A stretch of DNA of 64,000 bases from Okapia johnstoni (GCA_024291935.2 CM044326.1:37571948-37635947); one strand, 5' to 3'. Shown: positions 1 through 11,600, numbered from the stretch's first letter. Translations and numbers: made by a program. Notes: a model not told the origin generated them from the letters alone.

Positions 1-761
1 GTCTTTTCTGAATTTCACCTTTGGCTTCTGACTTCATATATTTTCTTTCTAGATTACATCCATGAAGATTTTCTATCTATTTTCTTGTGAGATTATAGAA
101 TTAGTACATTGTTTCAGATCTTGTGTGTGAAACAAATGTCCTTATGCTCTTAATTCTTTACCTATAACATGGCTAAATGTGGAATTCACTTGCTCTGTGG
201 GCACATCTTAATTGAGTAATTTTATGTTTGTCCAAGTAATTCTATGTTTCCAATAGATAGATATTCTTTTCTACTAGCTTGCAAAGAACTGATTTTCCTC
301 AGCTGTTCAAAATGGATATAATACTACTTTGGCCTCAGAAGGTCTTAATAAAAGGGAATAATATTGTACGTATGCAAGTGTATACATATTTACCTCAAAA
401 ATTTACATATTAAAAAAACAGTTTAAAATAATCTAATTTATTTCATTGCCATACTCCTATCATATGTCAGAAAGTACTTCTAGACTACAAGGGAAAAAAA
501 GTACTGTCCTATTTTTTTTAGCAAAATTATTTTGGAAGTGGAAAAGCACTTCACATGAAACCATGGGGATTCATCAAAATACTCCGTAAAGATAATTGTT
601 TTCAGACTTAAAACAGACATATTTGAAAACTTGCATTATTTAGTGAGTGTGGGGGATAATTTCCAAAGGAAAAATAAATATTTTCAAACTATTTACCTGA
701 AAGTGAACTTCAAAAATAAGAGAAAAGTGTGAAGAAGAGATGAAAAGACAAAAATCTATAG

Positions 762-804
<43 letters not shown>

Positions 805-1260
805 ATGCAAGAGTAAGTTGGGATGATTTGGGGAGTTTTAAAAACATATGTATTATTGGAAAATGAGTTTGTTGTCTCAGCTCCTGTCATTTGGCTACCG
901 CTGTACTATTTCTAAAGTTTTGGAGTTAGAGTCCACTGAAACAGCACCAGAAAAGGAAGGAGAGACGGAAGGAGGGACAAAATGGGAGAAAAAGAAGATA
1001 GGCTTTAAAACCTTCAATCTACCTTGAATAAATAAATTAAGAGAAAATAAAATCATTCCATCAATCATTACACAGAAGATTTTGACCTATGTCTGTCCTA
1101 CTGAGTTATTTTAAAAAGAAAAATACAAAACTGGCTCATGGAAGGGATTTCATTTCATTTTATAATTTTCTTTCTTAATCTTTGGCATTCTGACCCTTCG
1201 TGTCTTCCATTGTGTTGTAGACTGTGCCCTCAAATAGTCACCCACCTACCATTTTGCCAT
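1..1260. other. AT-rich DNA, no gene recognised
   Basis: Rich in A and T with many stops in all frames. Apart from the TA microsatellite inside it, I recognise no repeat family, exon or RNA gene. A very old L1 relict cannot be excluded by eye. Confidence 0.5.
765..800. repeat. (TA)n microsatellite
   Basis: Uninterrupted alternating TA over about 36 bases. Such tracts vary in length between individuals. Confidence 0.95.
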
Positions 1261-1753
1261 CAGTTCAGTTCAGTCGCTCAGACGTGTCCTACTCTTTGCG
1301 ACCCCATGAACCGCAGCACACCAGGCCTCCCTGTGCATCCTCAACTCCTGGAATTCACCCTAACTCATGTCCATTGAGTCAGTGATGCCATCCAACCATC
1401 TCATCCTCTGTCGTCCCCTTCTCCTCCTGCCCTCAATCTTTCTCAGCATCAGGGTCTTTTCCAAAGAGTCAGCTCTTCCCATCAGGTAGCCAAAGTATTG
1501 GAGTTTCAGCTTCAACATCAGTCCTTCCAATGAACACCCAGGTCTGATCTTCTTTAGGATGGACTGGTTGGATCTCCTTGCAGTCCAAGGGACTCTCAAG
1601 AGTCTTCAACACCACAGTTCAAAAGCATCAGTTCTTCGGGGCTCAGCTTTCTTCACCATCCAACTCTCACATCCATACATGACTACTGGAAAAACCATAG
1701 CCTTGACTAGACAGACCTTTGTTGGCAAAGTAATGTCTCCGCTTTTTAATAGG
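1261..1753 (-). mobile_element. BovB LINE, 5'-truncated 3' end
   Basis: The forward strand opens with the reversed BovB tail (CAGTTCAGTTCAGTCGCTCA) and runs through the reversed C-terminal part of the reverse-transcriptase frame. The minus strand still reads [18 protein letters not shown], a typical BovB C-terminal stretch. About 490 bases remain, so most of the ORF and the 5' end are missing. No clear TSD was found. It abuts an older LTR relict on its right. Confidence 0.93.
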
Positions 1754-2160
1754 CATAATAAAGGTCCCCAAATATTTCCATCCTCTAATTCCTAAAACTT
1801 GTAAATAAATATGTTACCTTGCACACAAGAAGGACTTTGCAGATGTAATTAAATGAAGAATTTCAGATGGAGAGATTATCCTGGGTTATCCAGCAATTCG
1901 AATGTAGTTGCTATGGTACTTGCAATAAAAGGTGGTATGACATTAGAAGCAGGGGTCTGAGGTCAGAGTGATGCCATTACCAGAAGGGGACCATGAACCG
2001 TGGAGTGTGGGCAGCCTCTGAAAGCTGGAAAGGACAAGGGAATAGATTTTTTTTCTAGGGCATCCAGAAGACCTCCAGAACTTAAAAAAAAAAAAAAGTC
2101 TATTGTTTTAAGCCACTAAGCTTGTGGGAATTTATCAGAGCGGTCACAGGAAGCACATGC
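1754..2160 (+). mobile_element. Solo LTR relict, MaLR/ERVL-like
   Basis: Three blocks in the right order resemble MaLR-type LTRs: GGACTTTGCAGATGTAATTA near 1830, GAGATTATCCTGGGTTATCC near 1871, and TTGTTTTAAGCCACTAAGC near 2104. An A-rich tract replaces the usual polyadenylation region. No internal retroviral sequence is present. The exact family is unresolved. Confidence 0.6.
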
Positions 2161-2530
2161 AGCCACCTTCCAGGTGGCACTAGAATTTGTGGTTTCTCAA
2201 GGTTTTCTCACTGGCTTTTCTTTCAAACCTCTCAGAACTTACCCTTGAAGATGGTGAGGTCCCAAGACTCAGAAGGGGCTCCCCTTTGGATATCCAAGCT
2301 TCCTTGTCTGGTGGACCAGAGTCTTTATCTTTCACTCAAGGCAAGAAATTCTCTAAGTCCCAGCCCAAGCACTCTCTCAGATTGAGGACACTTCAGTCTC
2401 CATGTCCATCCCAGTATGCTCCCCATGGACAGCTAGGAGCGGGGGCTGTCACAGAGATCTTTTCATAAAAGAATCCTGACTATCAGTGCACCCCTTTGGC
2501 ACTCTTCAACTACCCTCAATCACCCTTTTC
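2161..2530. other. Unassigned sequence
   Basis: Two overlapping open frames of fewer than 100 codons lie here, without a recognisable domain, splice context or repeat identity. Nothing supports a gene. Confidence 0.4.
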
Positions 2531-2791
2531 ATGCTGAAGCTGAAGCTCCAATACTTTAAGCCACTTGACGCAAAGAGACAGCTCATGGGAAAAGATCTTA
2601 TTTTCTGGAAAAGATTGAAGGCAGGAGGAGAAGAGGGTGGCAGAGGATGAGATGGTTGGATGGCGTCACTGACTCAATGGATATGAGTTTGAGCAATCTC
2701 CGGGAGATGGTGAAGGACAAGGGGGCCTGGTGTGGTGCAGTCCCTGTGTCGCAAAGAGTCAGAAAGGACTTAGTGACTGAACAACAACAAA
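2531..2791 (+). mobile_element. BovB LINE 3' end
   Basis: Forward-strand BovB tail. It starts at GCTGAAGCTGAAGCTCCAAT, passes the GAGATGGTTGGATGGCGTCA block and ends in GACTGAACAACAACAA. Only the last 260 or so bases remain. The AAC-rich tail and several mismatches suggest an older copy than those ending in repeated CTGAA. Confidence 0.9.
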
Positions 2792-2814
2792 GCACCAAGC
2801 TCCCTCCCCAGCTT

Positions 2815-3135
2815 TGCCCCTTACCTATCGGTCTTCAGCATCCTCTCTCTGCTCCACCATTCTCCATGCCTCAACCTCACTGACCTTCTCTGGGTCCCCA
2901 TGCACCCCAAGCATAATCTCTCTCTCCTATTTCCTCCACAGGGAGACTCTTCCACCTCTTCTATCCCTTAAGTCTTTCTCATCCTTACTTCCTCCCAGGA
3001 AGACTTCCCTGAAATCCCCACTCTCTGGAATAAGTTCAAGGTCACTCCCTCTTTTCTCTTAAAGCTCCCATCTCCCACCTAGACACTCCCTGTTCATAGC
3101 ATTTACTCATTAACTGCCTGTTTTTCCTAATAGTC
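2815..3135 (+). mobile_element. Probable L2 fragment
   Basis: Pyrimidine-rich text with the L2 landmark of a processed CTTCCCTGA block (AGGAAGACTTCCCTGAAATC near 2998), followed by CATAGCATTTACTCATTAAC. Order and strand fit the L2 3' region, but identity is low. Confidence 0.4.
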
Positions 3136-3150
3136 TCTCACTTTCTAGGA

Positions 3151-3567
3151 CAATGGTTTTCAAATTGAGGTCCCCTACCACCAAGGGTGTTGAGGCTTCC
3201 CCGGTGGCTCAGAGGTAAAGAATCCACCTGCAATTCAGGAGTCACAGAAGAGGCAGGTTCGATCCCTGAGTCAGGAAGATCCCCTAGAGGAGAGCATGGC
3301 AACCCACTCCAGTATTCTTGCCTGGAGAATCCTACAGACAGAGGAGCTTAGTGGGCTACAGTCCATAGGGTCGCAAAGAGTCAAACATGACTGAAGTGAC
3401 TTAGCACGCATGCACACACCACCAGTGGCACCAGAATCACCAGGAAAAGTCTTAGAAAAATTAATAATCAGGTCACAACCCTGACCTACAGAAGGAAACA
3501 CTGGAATGGGAGACCAGCTGTCTTTTTTTAAGGTGATTCTGATGGATGCTAACTTTGAGAGCAGCTG
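3151..3567 (+). mobile_element. MER5A-like hAT MITE, split by a SINE
   Basis: A non-autonomous hAT relict. The left terminal repeat is CAATGGTTTTCAAA and the right end reads CTTTGAGAGCAGCTG, its degenerate inverse. Between them lie MER5A-like blocks (CACCAGAATCACCAGGAAAA, AAGGTGATTCTGATGGATGC). The flanking octamers TTCTAGGA and TTCTGGAG are similar, as expected for an old 8-bp TSD. A Bov-tA at 3194-3418 interrupts it. Confidence 0.65.
3194..3418 (+). mobile_element. Bov-tA SINE
   Basis: Complete ruminant SINE: tRNA-derived head with box-B-like GGTTCGATCCCTGAGTCAG, then the BovB-derived tail ending in TAGCACGCATGCACACA. It lies inside the MER5A-like element. Confidence 0.95.
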
Positions 3568-3714
3568 TTCTGGAGAATAAATACCATTTCTGACTTATTC
3601 ATTTGGGAATATGGGATCACATACTTAGTGTTTAATAAGTATTTATGAAATTAACACAATAATTTTACACTAGAAGGAAGATTGAGTGACATAGTGGGTA
3701 TCAAAATTTTGCAG

Positions 3715-3815
3715 ATACTATCAAATTAATCCTAGCAAAAACCTTAAGCAGGCAGTATTAGTATTTCAGTATTACATATGGGAAAAATAAGGCCCAGACC
3801 TACTTGCTTAAGGCG
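3715..3815 (-). mobile_element. Possible MIR fragment
   Basis: The order 'aaccttaagcaggcagtatt', then 'gggaaaaataaggcccagac', then 'ttgcttaaggcg' resembles a reversed MIR core. Divergent. Confidence 0.35.
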
Positions 3816-4083
3816 TTCCTGTTTGTATGATAACCAAAAATGAACAAAAAAATGTTTTTACAAATGTGGGACAGCAAACTAGACCTGGCTAGTTCCACAG
3901 CTGTTTTCTCATGTTCACGATGTGCTACCCTCAGACACTTAGATTAAGATGGTTTTCAACTGGGGGAACTTAAAGCAGACAAATAAACAAACATACAAGG
4001 TCTGGTCTCAGTGACCAAATTTCTCATCAAATTGGATCAGGATGGGTACTGTTATCGGTGTTTTTAAAAAGTATGCCCTACTG

Positions 4084-4497
4084 GGCCTTCCCCAGTGGTC
4101 TAGTGGTTAAGTCTCCATGCTCCCAGTGCAGGGTCGCCAGGTTTGATCCCTGCTCAGGGAACTAACCATTGGAAAAAACCCCGATGCTGGGAAAGACGGA
4201 GGGCAGGAGAAGAGGGTGACAGGGGATGAGATGGTTGGATGGCATCACCGACTCAATGGACATGAGTTTGAGCAAACTCCGGGAGACAGTGAAGGGCAGG
4301 GAGGCCTGGTCTGCTGCAGTTGCCAAGAGTTGGACTTGACTTAGCGACTAAATACCACAACAGGGCACTAGATCCCACATACTGTAACTAAGAGTTCGCA
4401 AGCCTCGAGCAAAAGGTCCCACATGCCACAGTGCAGACTGAAGTTCCCATGGGCTGCAAGTAAGACAAATAAATCAATGAATGTTTTTAAAAAAATT
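4084..4497 (+). mobile_element. CHR-type tRNA SINE, split by BovB
   Basis: Cetartiodactyl CHR SINE. The head is GGGCCTTCCCCAGTGGTCTA with the box-B-like GTTTGATCCCTGCTCAGGG. The body continues after the interruption with GATCCCACATACTGTAACTA and ends in an AAATAAATCAATGAATG tail. A BovB tail sits at 4165-4361. Confidence 0.88.
4165..4361 (+). mobile_element. BovB 3' end inserted in a CHR SINE
   Basis: BovB tail from ATTGGAAAAAACCCCGATGC to AGCGACTAAATACCACAAC, forward strand. It is flanked by AGGGAACTA (4156-4164) and AGGGCACTA (4362-4370), an 8/9 TSD that also restores the CHR sequence when the insert is removed. Confidence 0.88.
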
Positions 4498-5229
4498 GTT
4501 ATTAAAAAATTATGCTCTTCTGTCCAACTGGAGTTGAAAACAACTGGATGGAGCTTTCTGTCCTGAGCTGCAGTTTCTTGTTATTTCTTGCTGTCTCATC
4601 TCAGCCTGGGCTTTTGTTCCACCTCTTTGGTGTCTGTAATTCACCTTGTCCCTTGACTGACAACTGACCTCAGGCATCCACTCTTGGCAATGAGGAAATC
4701 CTCTGAGTAGGCTTCAATGTGTCTCATGACTGCATATACTGTGACTGTGGGTAAGGGGGACCCTCCCATCCCTCAGTCCCCAGGCTCTGTCTTCATCTCT
4801 TGATTAGCTTTCTGCTGGGGAAGGGAAGCAAGCAGATGTAAACTCTCTCTGTAAAGTACTTGCAAGTATTCAGTATTATTCTCACAACCGGTACAGTTAT
4901 GAGTCCACACTGAGAGCTCACGGATGGGGGCCATCATCCTCAGATTTGAAACATAAGCCTCAATATGTGACAAAGCCTAGACTCCAATGCAAGTGTGTTG
5001 GTCAAAGTTGAATACTCACATTCCGTTAATGTCTCTTACAAATTACTTTTCTAATTAAGCGCCTGCTTATTAAAGATGCAATCTGTCACTGCACGGGTGA
5101 TGCCCGACTACGTTCCCGTTTCTTCTTTGCTTTGCCCAGATGTTGTTTACTAAGATGCATTTCCTTAAAATTCTACTTTGCCATCCCATCCCCGAAGTAA
5201 ACCAGCTGACTGCTGCCCAGCCAGGTAAA
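4498..5229. other. Unassigned sequence
   Basis: Mixed-composition DNA with no repeat family, exon or RNA gene that I recognise. Confidence 0.4.
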
Positions 5230-5425
5230 AGTGTTAATCACTCAGTCGTGTCCAACGCTTTGTGATCCCGTGGACTGTAGCTTGCCAGGTTCCTCTGTCC
5301 GTGGAATTCTCCAGGCAAGAGAAATGGGTAGCCATTCCCTCCTCTAGGGGATCTTCCCAACCCAGGGATCGAACCTGGGTCTCCTGCATTGCAGGCAGTT
5401 TCTTCACTACCTGAGCCACCAGTCC
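5230..5425 (-). mobile_element. Bov-tA SINE
   Basis: Reversed Bov-tA. It opens with the tail block AATCACTCAGTCGTGTCCAA, shows the reversed box B CCCAGGGATCGAACCTGGGT and ends with ACCTGAGCCACCAG. Nearly full length. Confidence 0.95.
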
Positions 5426-5432
5426 CGCCAGG

Positions 5433-6080
5433 TGAGGACAGTCAATGAAGAACTACAGTTGGGGGTGGCTTGAATTAGAAGAGTTGGCTTTTTGTTGTTG
5501 TCTTTGTTCGTTTGTTTTTTGCCCTTTTAGACTGAATGAGATGATTTCTATTTATTCGTAGGCTGGGAAAGATTTCTCTTTATATCAATTGGACTAAAGA
5601 TGAGTGAAAAACTTCTGGCCTTTGAGATAAGAAGTTCTCTATGCCAAGGCACAAAGCTGTCGGTGTTGATTTTACTAGAAATACTGTGTTCCTGAAGTGA
5701 TGGCTTATAGCTACAACCCTGTTTGCACCGGGCACACAGAGTTTGGTCATGCAGTTTTGTTATGTCCAAGAAGTTTATAGAACAGGAGTAATTAAAAACA
5801 TTCCAATTCTCTACAGCATTTTTCTGCAGTCTATTGGAAGGGACATGAGGAGAGCTCACAGGCAGTTCCCAGCATGCTCCTGGGTGCTCTTCCCTGGCCT
5901 GTGGTGTCACTTTGCTTAAACACATTTCCCTACAATAAACACACAGAAACATCCTGTCTTCCTTCCTCTGTTCATGTGGCTCTTTTTCTACCTTCCGTTT
6001 TCTCTTAACAAGATCTCTCAGTTCTTAAAATATAGATCCACTCAGGCTTCCTCTCAACTGCAAAGAAACTTCTTATTTTT
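5433..6080. other. Unassigned sequence with a 134-codon open frame
   Basis: The minus strand is open for 134 codons (5548-5952). The translation has several cysteines but no domain I recognise, no repeat identity and no visible splice or promoter context. It is most likely a chance frame. Confidence 0.4.
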
Positions 6081-6408
6081 GTCAGTGTTGTTCAGTTGCT
6101 ATCCTGTCCGACTCTTTGTGACACCACGGACTGCAACACGCCAGGCCTCCCTGTTCCGCACCATCTCCCATATTTCGCCCAAGTTCCCATCTGTTGAATT
6201 GGTGATGGCGTCCAGCCATCTCATCCTCTGCCGTCCCTTCTCCTCCTGCCTTCAGTCTTTCCCAGCATCAGGGTCTTTTCTAATAAGTCATCTCTTCACA
6301 TCAGGTGAGCCAAAGTATTGGAGCTTCAGCTTCAGCATCAGTCCTTCCAATGAGTATTCAGGGTTGATTTCCCTTAGGATTGACTGGTTTGATCTCCTTG
6401 CTGTAGGA
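6081..6408 (-). mobile_element. BovB LINE 3' end
   Basis: Reversed BovB tail from GTTGTTCAGTTGC to the reversed block GATTGACTGGTTTGATCTCC. About 325 bases remain. Its 5' truncation point, near the GGAGATC..AACCAGTC block, matches two other copies in this window. Confidence 0.9.
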
Positions 6409-6570
6409 GACTTCCTGTAGGAAGAGGGAATTGAGGAATCTAGCTATTAGATTTTTTTGCATGTGTATATTTTGAAAAGAGTGATATCTGTGACTATTTG
6501 CTTATTAGTAATATATATCCTATAAAATAATAAACAGGGAAACTGCTCATTTCACATTTACTTTATTTAT

Positions 6571-6770
6571 TATGTGTTAGCCACTTAGTCATAACCGACT
6601 CTTTGCAACCCTATGGACTATAGCTTGCCAGACTCCTCTGCCTTTGAAATTCTCCAGGCAAGAATATTGCAGTGGGTAGCCATTCCCTTCTCCAGGGGAA
6701 TCTTCCTGACCCAGGGATTGAATCGAGGTCTCCTGCATTGGTAGGCAGATTCTTGACCGTCTGAGCCACA
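6571..6770 (-). mobile_element. Bov-tA SINE
   Basis: Reversed SINE: TTAGCCACTTAGTCATAACC tail block, CCCAGGGATTGAATCGAGGT as the reversed box B, ending at GTCTGAGCCACAGTGG. Confidence 0.94.
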
Positions 6771-6854
6771 GTGGCTCAGACATATCTATTATAGTAAGTA
6801 CTTTATTGTTTTCATCAAACATTCCCAGCAAATCTGATTAAGTCTCACTAGGTC

Positions 6855-6960
6855 CATTTTACATTGTAGGAAACTACGCTTTATGGGGGTTAATTGATTT
6901 GCCCAAAGCCACAGTGCTGGAGTTTCAAGTGAGTTAAAGCCGGCATGTGTAACTGCTCTG
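6855..6960 (-). mobile_element. MIR fragment
   Basis: Reversed MIR core: CATTTTACATTGTAGGAAAC, then GATTTGCCCAAAGCCACAG, in the expected order and spacing. Confidence 0.55.
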
Positions 6961-7324
6961 CTAGCCTTTCAGTGGGGCACCACTTGACCTAAATATTGTT
7001 TTAAAATAAGAACCCTGCAAACTGAGTTTGTCTCATTTCCTCAGTGAGAAAGCAGTGAGGTGCGATGAGGTCTCAGAGTTAGTTTCCCTTGATTTGCTTT
7101 ACCCACATTTTGCAAACGCCGGGTGAATATTTTCTTTCTAAGAACCAAGCAGTATTCTTGCTTGTCAACTGAGATTGGACACCAAGAAGAAGCTGGTCCA
7201 GCAAGAAGATGCTGGGGTTCAAAGCTAGACCACCATGGGACAGACTCTACTTTTACAAACACCACAGAATATGACATTTATTGGGTATCTTATTTCTTCA
7301 TTGTCTTCTTGCTCCAACAATCTG

Positions 7325-7420
7325 CTCTTTCCGAATTGGAAAATGATTTGCCCCAAAGCAAGACATCAATAAGAGTTGGACCAACATTCTAGTCTGCCTA
7401 GTGTGTTATCTCCTACTCTG
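7325..7420 (-). mobile_element. Possible MIR fragment
   Basis: The AATGATTTGCCCCAAAGCAA block and the downstream trend fit a reversed MIR core, weakly. Confidence 0.33.
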
Positions 7421-8499
7421 TGCCCTGGGGTTAAACACTCAGCCTTACTGATCTATGAAAGCACCGCTGCCGAATGCTGGTATTCCAACATCAGCACACG
7501 AGGAAGATTTCACAGACGGTACAGAGAGGCAACAGGCCCTGCTGGAGACACAGAACCCATGGATAGAGCAGCATATCCAGCCCCATTGGATCCAGAAAAA
7601 GACCCAGAACTGACTCTCCAGAACTGACCAACTGGGTCATATACTACCTTTGGCTTCATCTTGAATTTCACTAGATTTTTAAGAAGCCTTCTCAACAGGC
7701 AGTAACTGCCAAGCAAATGAGCAGACCAAGCTGAAAACGCACAGAAGCAGCCATGTGGACTAAAAACTGCTCACGTGGCTTAGGGGAGACATAGACCAAA
7801 GGGATCACCTACAGAGTTTCCCTGATTCATGACAGTGTCAAGTTCAAGGGCAAAGGTATCTTTCCAATTGAATTCAAAGTCTAGTCAAGAAAAGAGAACT
7901 CAATCTAGGTATCTTAGAAGCATAATGTTTATTATGGGAATTAGCAACACATGAGATGGAGAGTGGAGAAATGTTATCTAAATCAAGGGGCACGCACAGC
8001 AGGGACTGCCCAGGGGAGGGGAGACCATGGAGGGAAAGGTCATCTCCTGGAAACCAGAGCCAACAAGACACAACAACTGCTGAGATGCTCAAAGGGGAAG
8101 GGGAGATAAACTCTTGCTTCTCCCCCTTTTCACCCTCTGGTCTTCCACCAGAGCCTCCCTGTAGAAGAATTGTCCAGGAAGCCAAAGGGCACTCAAGTCA
8201 GGGAAGTGTGGCTGGAGAGGGATGGTGTGACATCACACAGGCAGTGACCACGCTTGGCCTGAAGGAGTGAGTATCCCTAACAGGAATCCAAGCATCTGAA
8301 AGAGCATGGCCAATTTTCTGCTAGTTCTCTCCCTGCTCAGAAGACAGGATGTGAGGGGTAAGAAGGTTGTGATGTTGATCACTTTCCTCCCATGATATTT
8401 CATTAACTGGATTGTTGCAGTTATAGCCAGAATGCCTTTTTATTTGTGTTTAAATGGAGAGAATATGGATGAAAACAAGATCCACTTTCTCCGAGGTTA
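7421..8499. other. Unassigned sequence
   Basis: Moderately GC-balanced DNA. Open frames of about 100 codons lie opposite each other at 7874-8270 and show no domain. No repeat or RNA gene recognised. Confidence 0.4.
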
Positions 8500-8715
8500 C
8501 CTTGTGAGAGTCACTATGCTAAACTACTCTAGGATTACTCATTAATCCGTTCAACAATCCTAGGAAGTAAGTTTTATTACCTGCATTTTCCTAATGAACA
8601 AATAAAATGAAGTTGTAAAAGGGCAGTCGACTTGCCCCAGGCCTCACAGCTTCTCTGCAGAAGGTCCAGTGAGGGTTGGAGTCCACCTCTGGGTTTTAAG
8701 CACACGTGCTCATAT
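8500..8715 (-). mobile_element. MIR fragment
   Basis: Reversed MIR: AACAATCCTAGGAAGTAAG, then GACTTGCCCCAGGCCTCACA, then a GGTTGGAGTCCACCTCTGGG stretch, in consensus order. Confidence 0.58.
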
Positions 8716-10381
8716 CCTGTGTCAAGCAAACCATCGACAACAGCGCAGGAGTGGTGGAGAGTCCCAAGGCCTGGGTTGTTCAGTGAGCACTCGCGTTTTC
8801 TCTGTTTTAGCATGAAGTGAACTGAAAAAAGAGTGGGGAGGGATGAAAGCATAGAATCAGAACAAACCAGGCTCTGGATTTTGATTGGGGATAAAAGCTA
8901 ATTTGAGCAGAAGGTAAAGAAGAGACCTGCTTCAAGTTCTGACTGGATATTTGGAAGCCAGAAGCAACTGTGTTTCCTGTTCAGATGTTGCCAGATATCC
9001 ATGTTCGATCTTTGGATCCCTTGCATTTCTCTGCCCATCGTCTCCTACGAGCTGTTTCCCCCGCCCCCTTTCTCTTCCTTGAGAACCAGATTTCTCTCCT
9101 GGAACATCTCTCAACCTTGTCTATTGTGGAGAACAAAGCAACACAGAGACAGCGATGAATATATCATAAAGTCAAAGGCAGAATCACTGAAACCAAATGG
9201 AAAAGAATTTACAGAACAACATGAGGCACCCAAGTGGCCCAGGGTGCTTTCTCAGAGCATCTGAGCAGCTCCTGCTGCAAACGGGTGGGCAAGAGCAAAG
9301 ACTTCTTTCTGAATTATCCCCATGCAGGGAGCTTGGCTGGGAGGCAACTGAAGGGCCGCCAGGGACCAAAGCTCAGGGCCTTGCCTCTGCCTCTGACCCT
9401 GCCTGGAGGGGGCTGCAAAGGGGGCTCATTCATCTTTTAATTCTCTTTCATTTTCAAAATACATTCCTGAGGCAGCCAGGGCTCTTTAAAGAGTATGAAT
9501 GAGTTGGTTCTTTGAGAGGCAGGCGGTGGCAGATGGGTAAGTGTGAACATGTAATCTCTCTGGGATCTCACACCACGGAACACACACAAGACACCACTGG
9601 AATCACAGCTTTCAGGGGAGAGGGCTCGATTTATGGCCAAAGTGCTGTGCCTAGCATTTGGCTTTCAGAACACAATGAACAAGGATATCCAAAGGGTGGG
9701 AGGTAGAGCCTCCTTTGCAGGAACCTCCCACAACCCAATTCATTTATATTATCTTGAAAGATATAGGCAGCTGACCAATTTGTTCCTGTTCATTGTAAAT
9801 TTTTCTGCATGTAACAGTATTTGGATTCATAATGTTGGCAGGGATGTGGACGTCCTTTCTCCCCCAACAGTGGTATCTGTAATTGACATCTGGCTTAGCC
9901 ATCCTGGTACTAACAAAACCAGATAAAGAAACAAACGCAAGCAAAGCCAACTTGACTTGAAGATACACACTGATCGTTAATACTGTATTCATTTCTGCAA
10001 ATATTAATGAGTACAGACCACGTGCCAGGCAGTATTCTGAACCTGGAGGAAATAAATAGGAGATACACCTTCTCTTCAAAGAGATCTGAGCTCTCAGAGA
10101 GAACCCTGGTGTTGACCCTGGATTTCCTTGAGTGTGTGGAGGTGCTCAGAGTGGTCTGGAGCCCTCAGAGTCCTGCCTGAAGGGTCTTTGCCTTTCCCCA
10201 ACTCCTAACATGATCCCTAGCCCCAGGGGAGCCCTGTTCATAGGGTATGAAAAGGAACTGACCACTATCAGAGAAGGTGATGCTTATGCTGAGTCTTTAT
10301 GGGTGAATTGAAGTTTGCCAAGCAGTAAATGATGAAAGCACTAGAAGGTGGAAAGTAGAATTGTAAAGATTAGGAAGGTGG
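8716..10381. other. Unassigned sequence
   Basis: No gene recognised. Open frames at 9001-9264, 9197-9502 and 9744-10079 are under 112 codons and lack domains. A short stretch near 10000 (TGAGTACAGACCACGTGCCA) resembles the size-class motif of MIR/L3-type repeats but is too short to call. Confidence 0.4.
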
Positions 10382-10393
10382 AACATGGAGGGG

Positions 10394-10649
10394 AAGGACT
10401 GATGCTGAAACTGAAACTCCAATACTTTGGCCAACTGATGCGAAGAACCGACTTATTGGAAAAGACTGATGCTGGGAAAGATTGAAGGCAAAAAGAGAAG
10501 AGGGTGGCAGAGAATGAGATGGTTAGACAGCATTACTAACTCAATGGACATGAATTTGAGCAAACTCCGGGAGATAGTGAAGGGCAGGGGAGCCTGGTGT
10601 GCTGCAGTCCATGAGGTCACAAGAGTCAGACGCAACTTAGTGACTGAAC
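10394..10649 (+). mobile_element. BovB 3' end with TSD
   Basis: Forward BovB tail, about 256 bases, from ACTGATGCTGAAACTG to TTAGTGACTGAAC. It lies between AACATGGAGGGG (10382-10393) and AACATGGAAGGG (10650-10661), an 11/12 TSD. This marks a single 5'-truncated insertion. Confidence 0.93.
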
Positions 10650-10677
10650 AACATGGAAGGGAGTGGAGCTTCCACGT

Positions 10678-10860
10678 GTGCCTTAGTTCCTCGGGGCTGC
10701 TGTAACAGACCCCACAGACTAACTGGCTTATAAACAACAGGTATTTATTTACCATGGTTCTGGAGGCTGGAAACCCAGGATCAGGGTGTCAGCATGGATG
10801 GGTGCTGGTGGGGCCCTCTTCTAAGCAGCACCTAGAGCTTCTCCTCGTACCTTCACTTGG
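10678..10860 (-). mobile_element. MLT1-like LTR relict
   Basis: Reversed MaLR LTR start: GGGGCTGCTGTAACAGACCC, CACAGACTAACTGGCTTATA, ATGGTTCTGGAGGCTGGAAA and CAGGGTGTCAGCATGG, in consensus order. No coding remnants. The right border is unclear. Confidence 0.65.
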
Positions 10861-11010
10861 GCAAGGAAGCTCCCAAGGCCCTTACAACCATCATCAGACC
10901 CCATGCAAAAGTGAAAACTGCAGGAGCATGCTTCAGACTGTCAGCTTTTCTGGATTATTCACTGCTTTTAAAAATAAAAGCGACTATATTTTTTGAAGTT
11001 TTTCTTTAAG

Positions 11011-11227
11011 TTGTTGTTTAGTGATGAAGTCATGTCTGACTCTTTGTGACCCAATGCACTGCAGCCCGCCAGGCTCCTCTGTCCATGGGATTTCCCAAGC
11101 AAGGATACTGGAGTGTGTTGCCACTTTCTTCTCCAGGGGATCTTCTCGACCCAGGGATTGAACCCACATTTCCTGAATTGGCAGGGAGATTTTTTTTTTT
11201 TTTACCACTGAGCCACCTGGGAAGGCT
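11011..11227 (-). mobile_element. Bov-tA SINE
   Basis: Reversed SINE. It runs from TTGTTGTTTAGTGATGAAGT through the reversed box B CCCAGGGATTGAACCCACAT to CTGAGCCACCTGGGAAGGC. A T-run near 11191-11204 expands the head region. Confidence 0.95.
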
Positions 11228-11439
11228 TTTTCTAAGTTATTTGTATCCTTATGTATTTATATAAGGATATCCTTATATCCTTCTATATGACAAAACTACT
11301 TCCAGCATCTTCAGCAACAATTTCTTTAGGGCATTTTAACACTCTGATAATTGTTTGCTCAATTTTAAAACTCAGTTTGGCAAGTCTTTTTTTTTTTTAA
11401 TAACACAGTTAAAATTCGAATTATTCCTTATTCTTGTGA

Positions 11440-11600
11440 CCAGATCATTGGTGAGCATTATTTTTCCCACTTGACACCTGAGTAAACAGTATCAGAAATC
11501 TGCCCAAGTTCATGACCAAAAGTAGCAAAGATAAACACTGACCTGAGCCCTGTCCTTCCCTTTGTCCTGATGTCCTGCCAGAGTTTGAAGCTGGATCAAT
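11440..11600 (-). mobile_element. Possible MIR fragment
   Basis: Reversed core-like order: GTGAGCATTATTTTTCCCAC, then ACCTGAGTAAACAGTATCAG, then TCTGCCCAAGTTCATGACCA. Diverged. Confidence 0.4.

Noticed and set aside
5548..5952. Minus-strand open frame of 134 codons
   Set aside because: No recognisable domain, signal or splice context. A few frames of this length are expected by chance in 64 kb.
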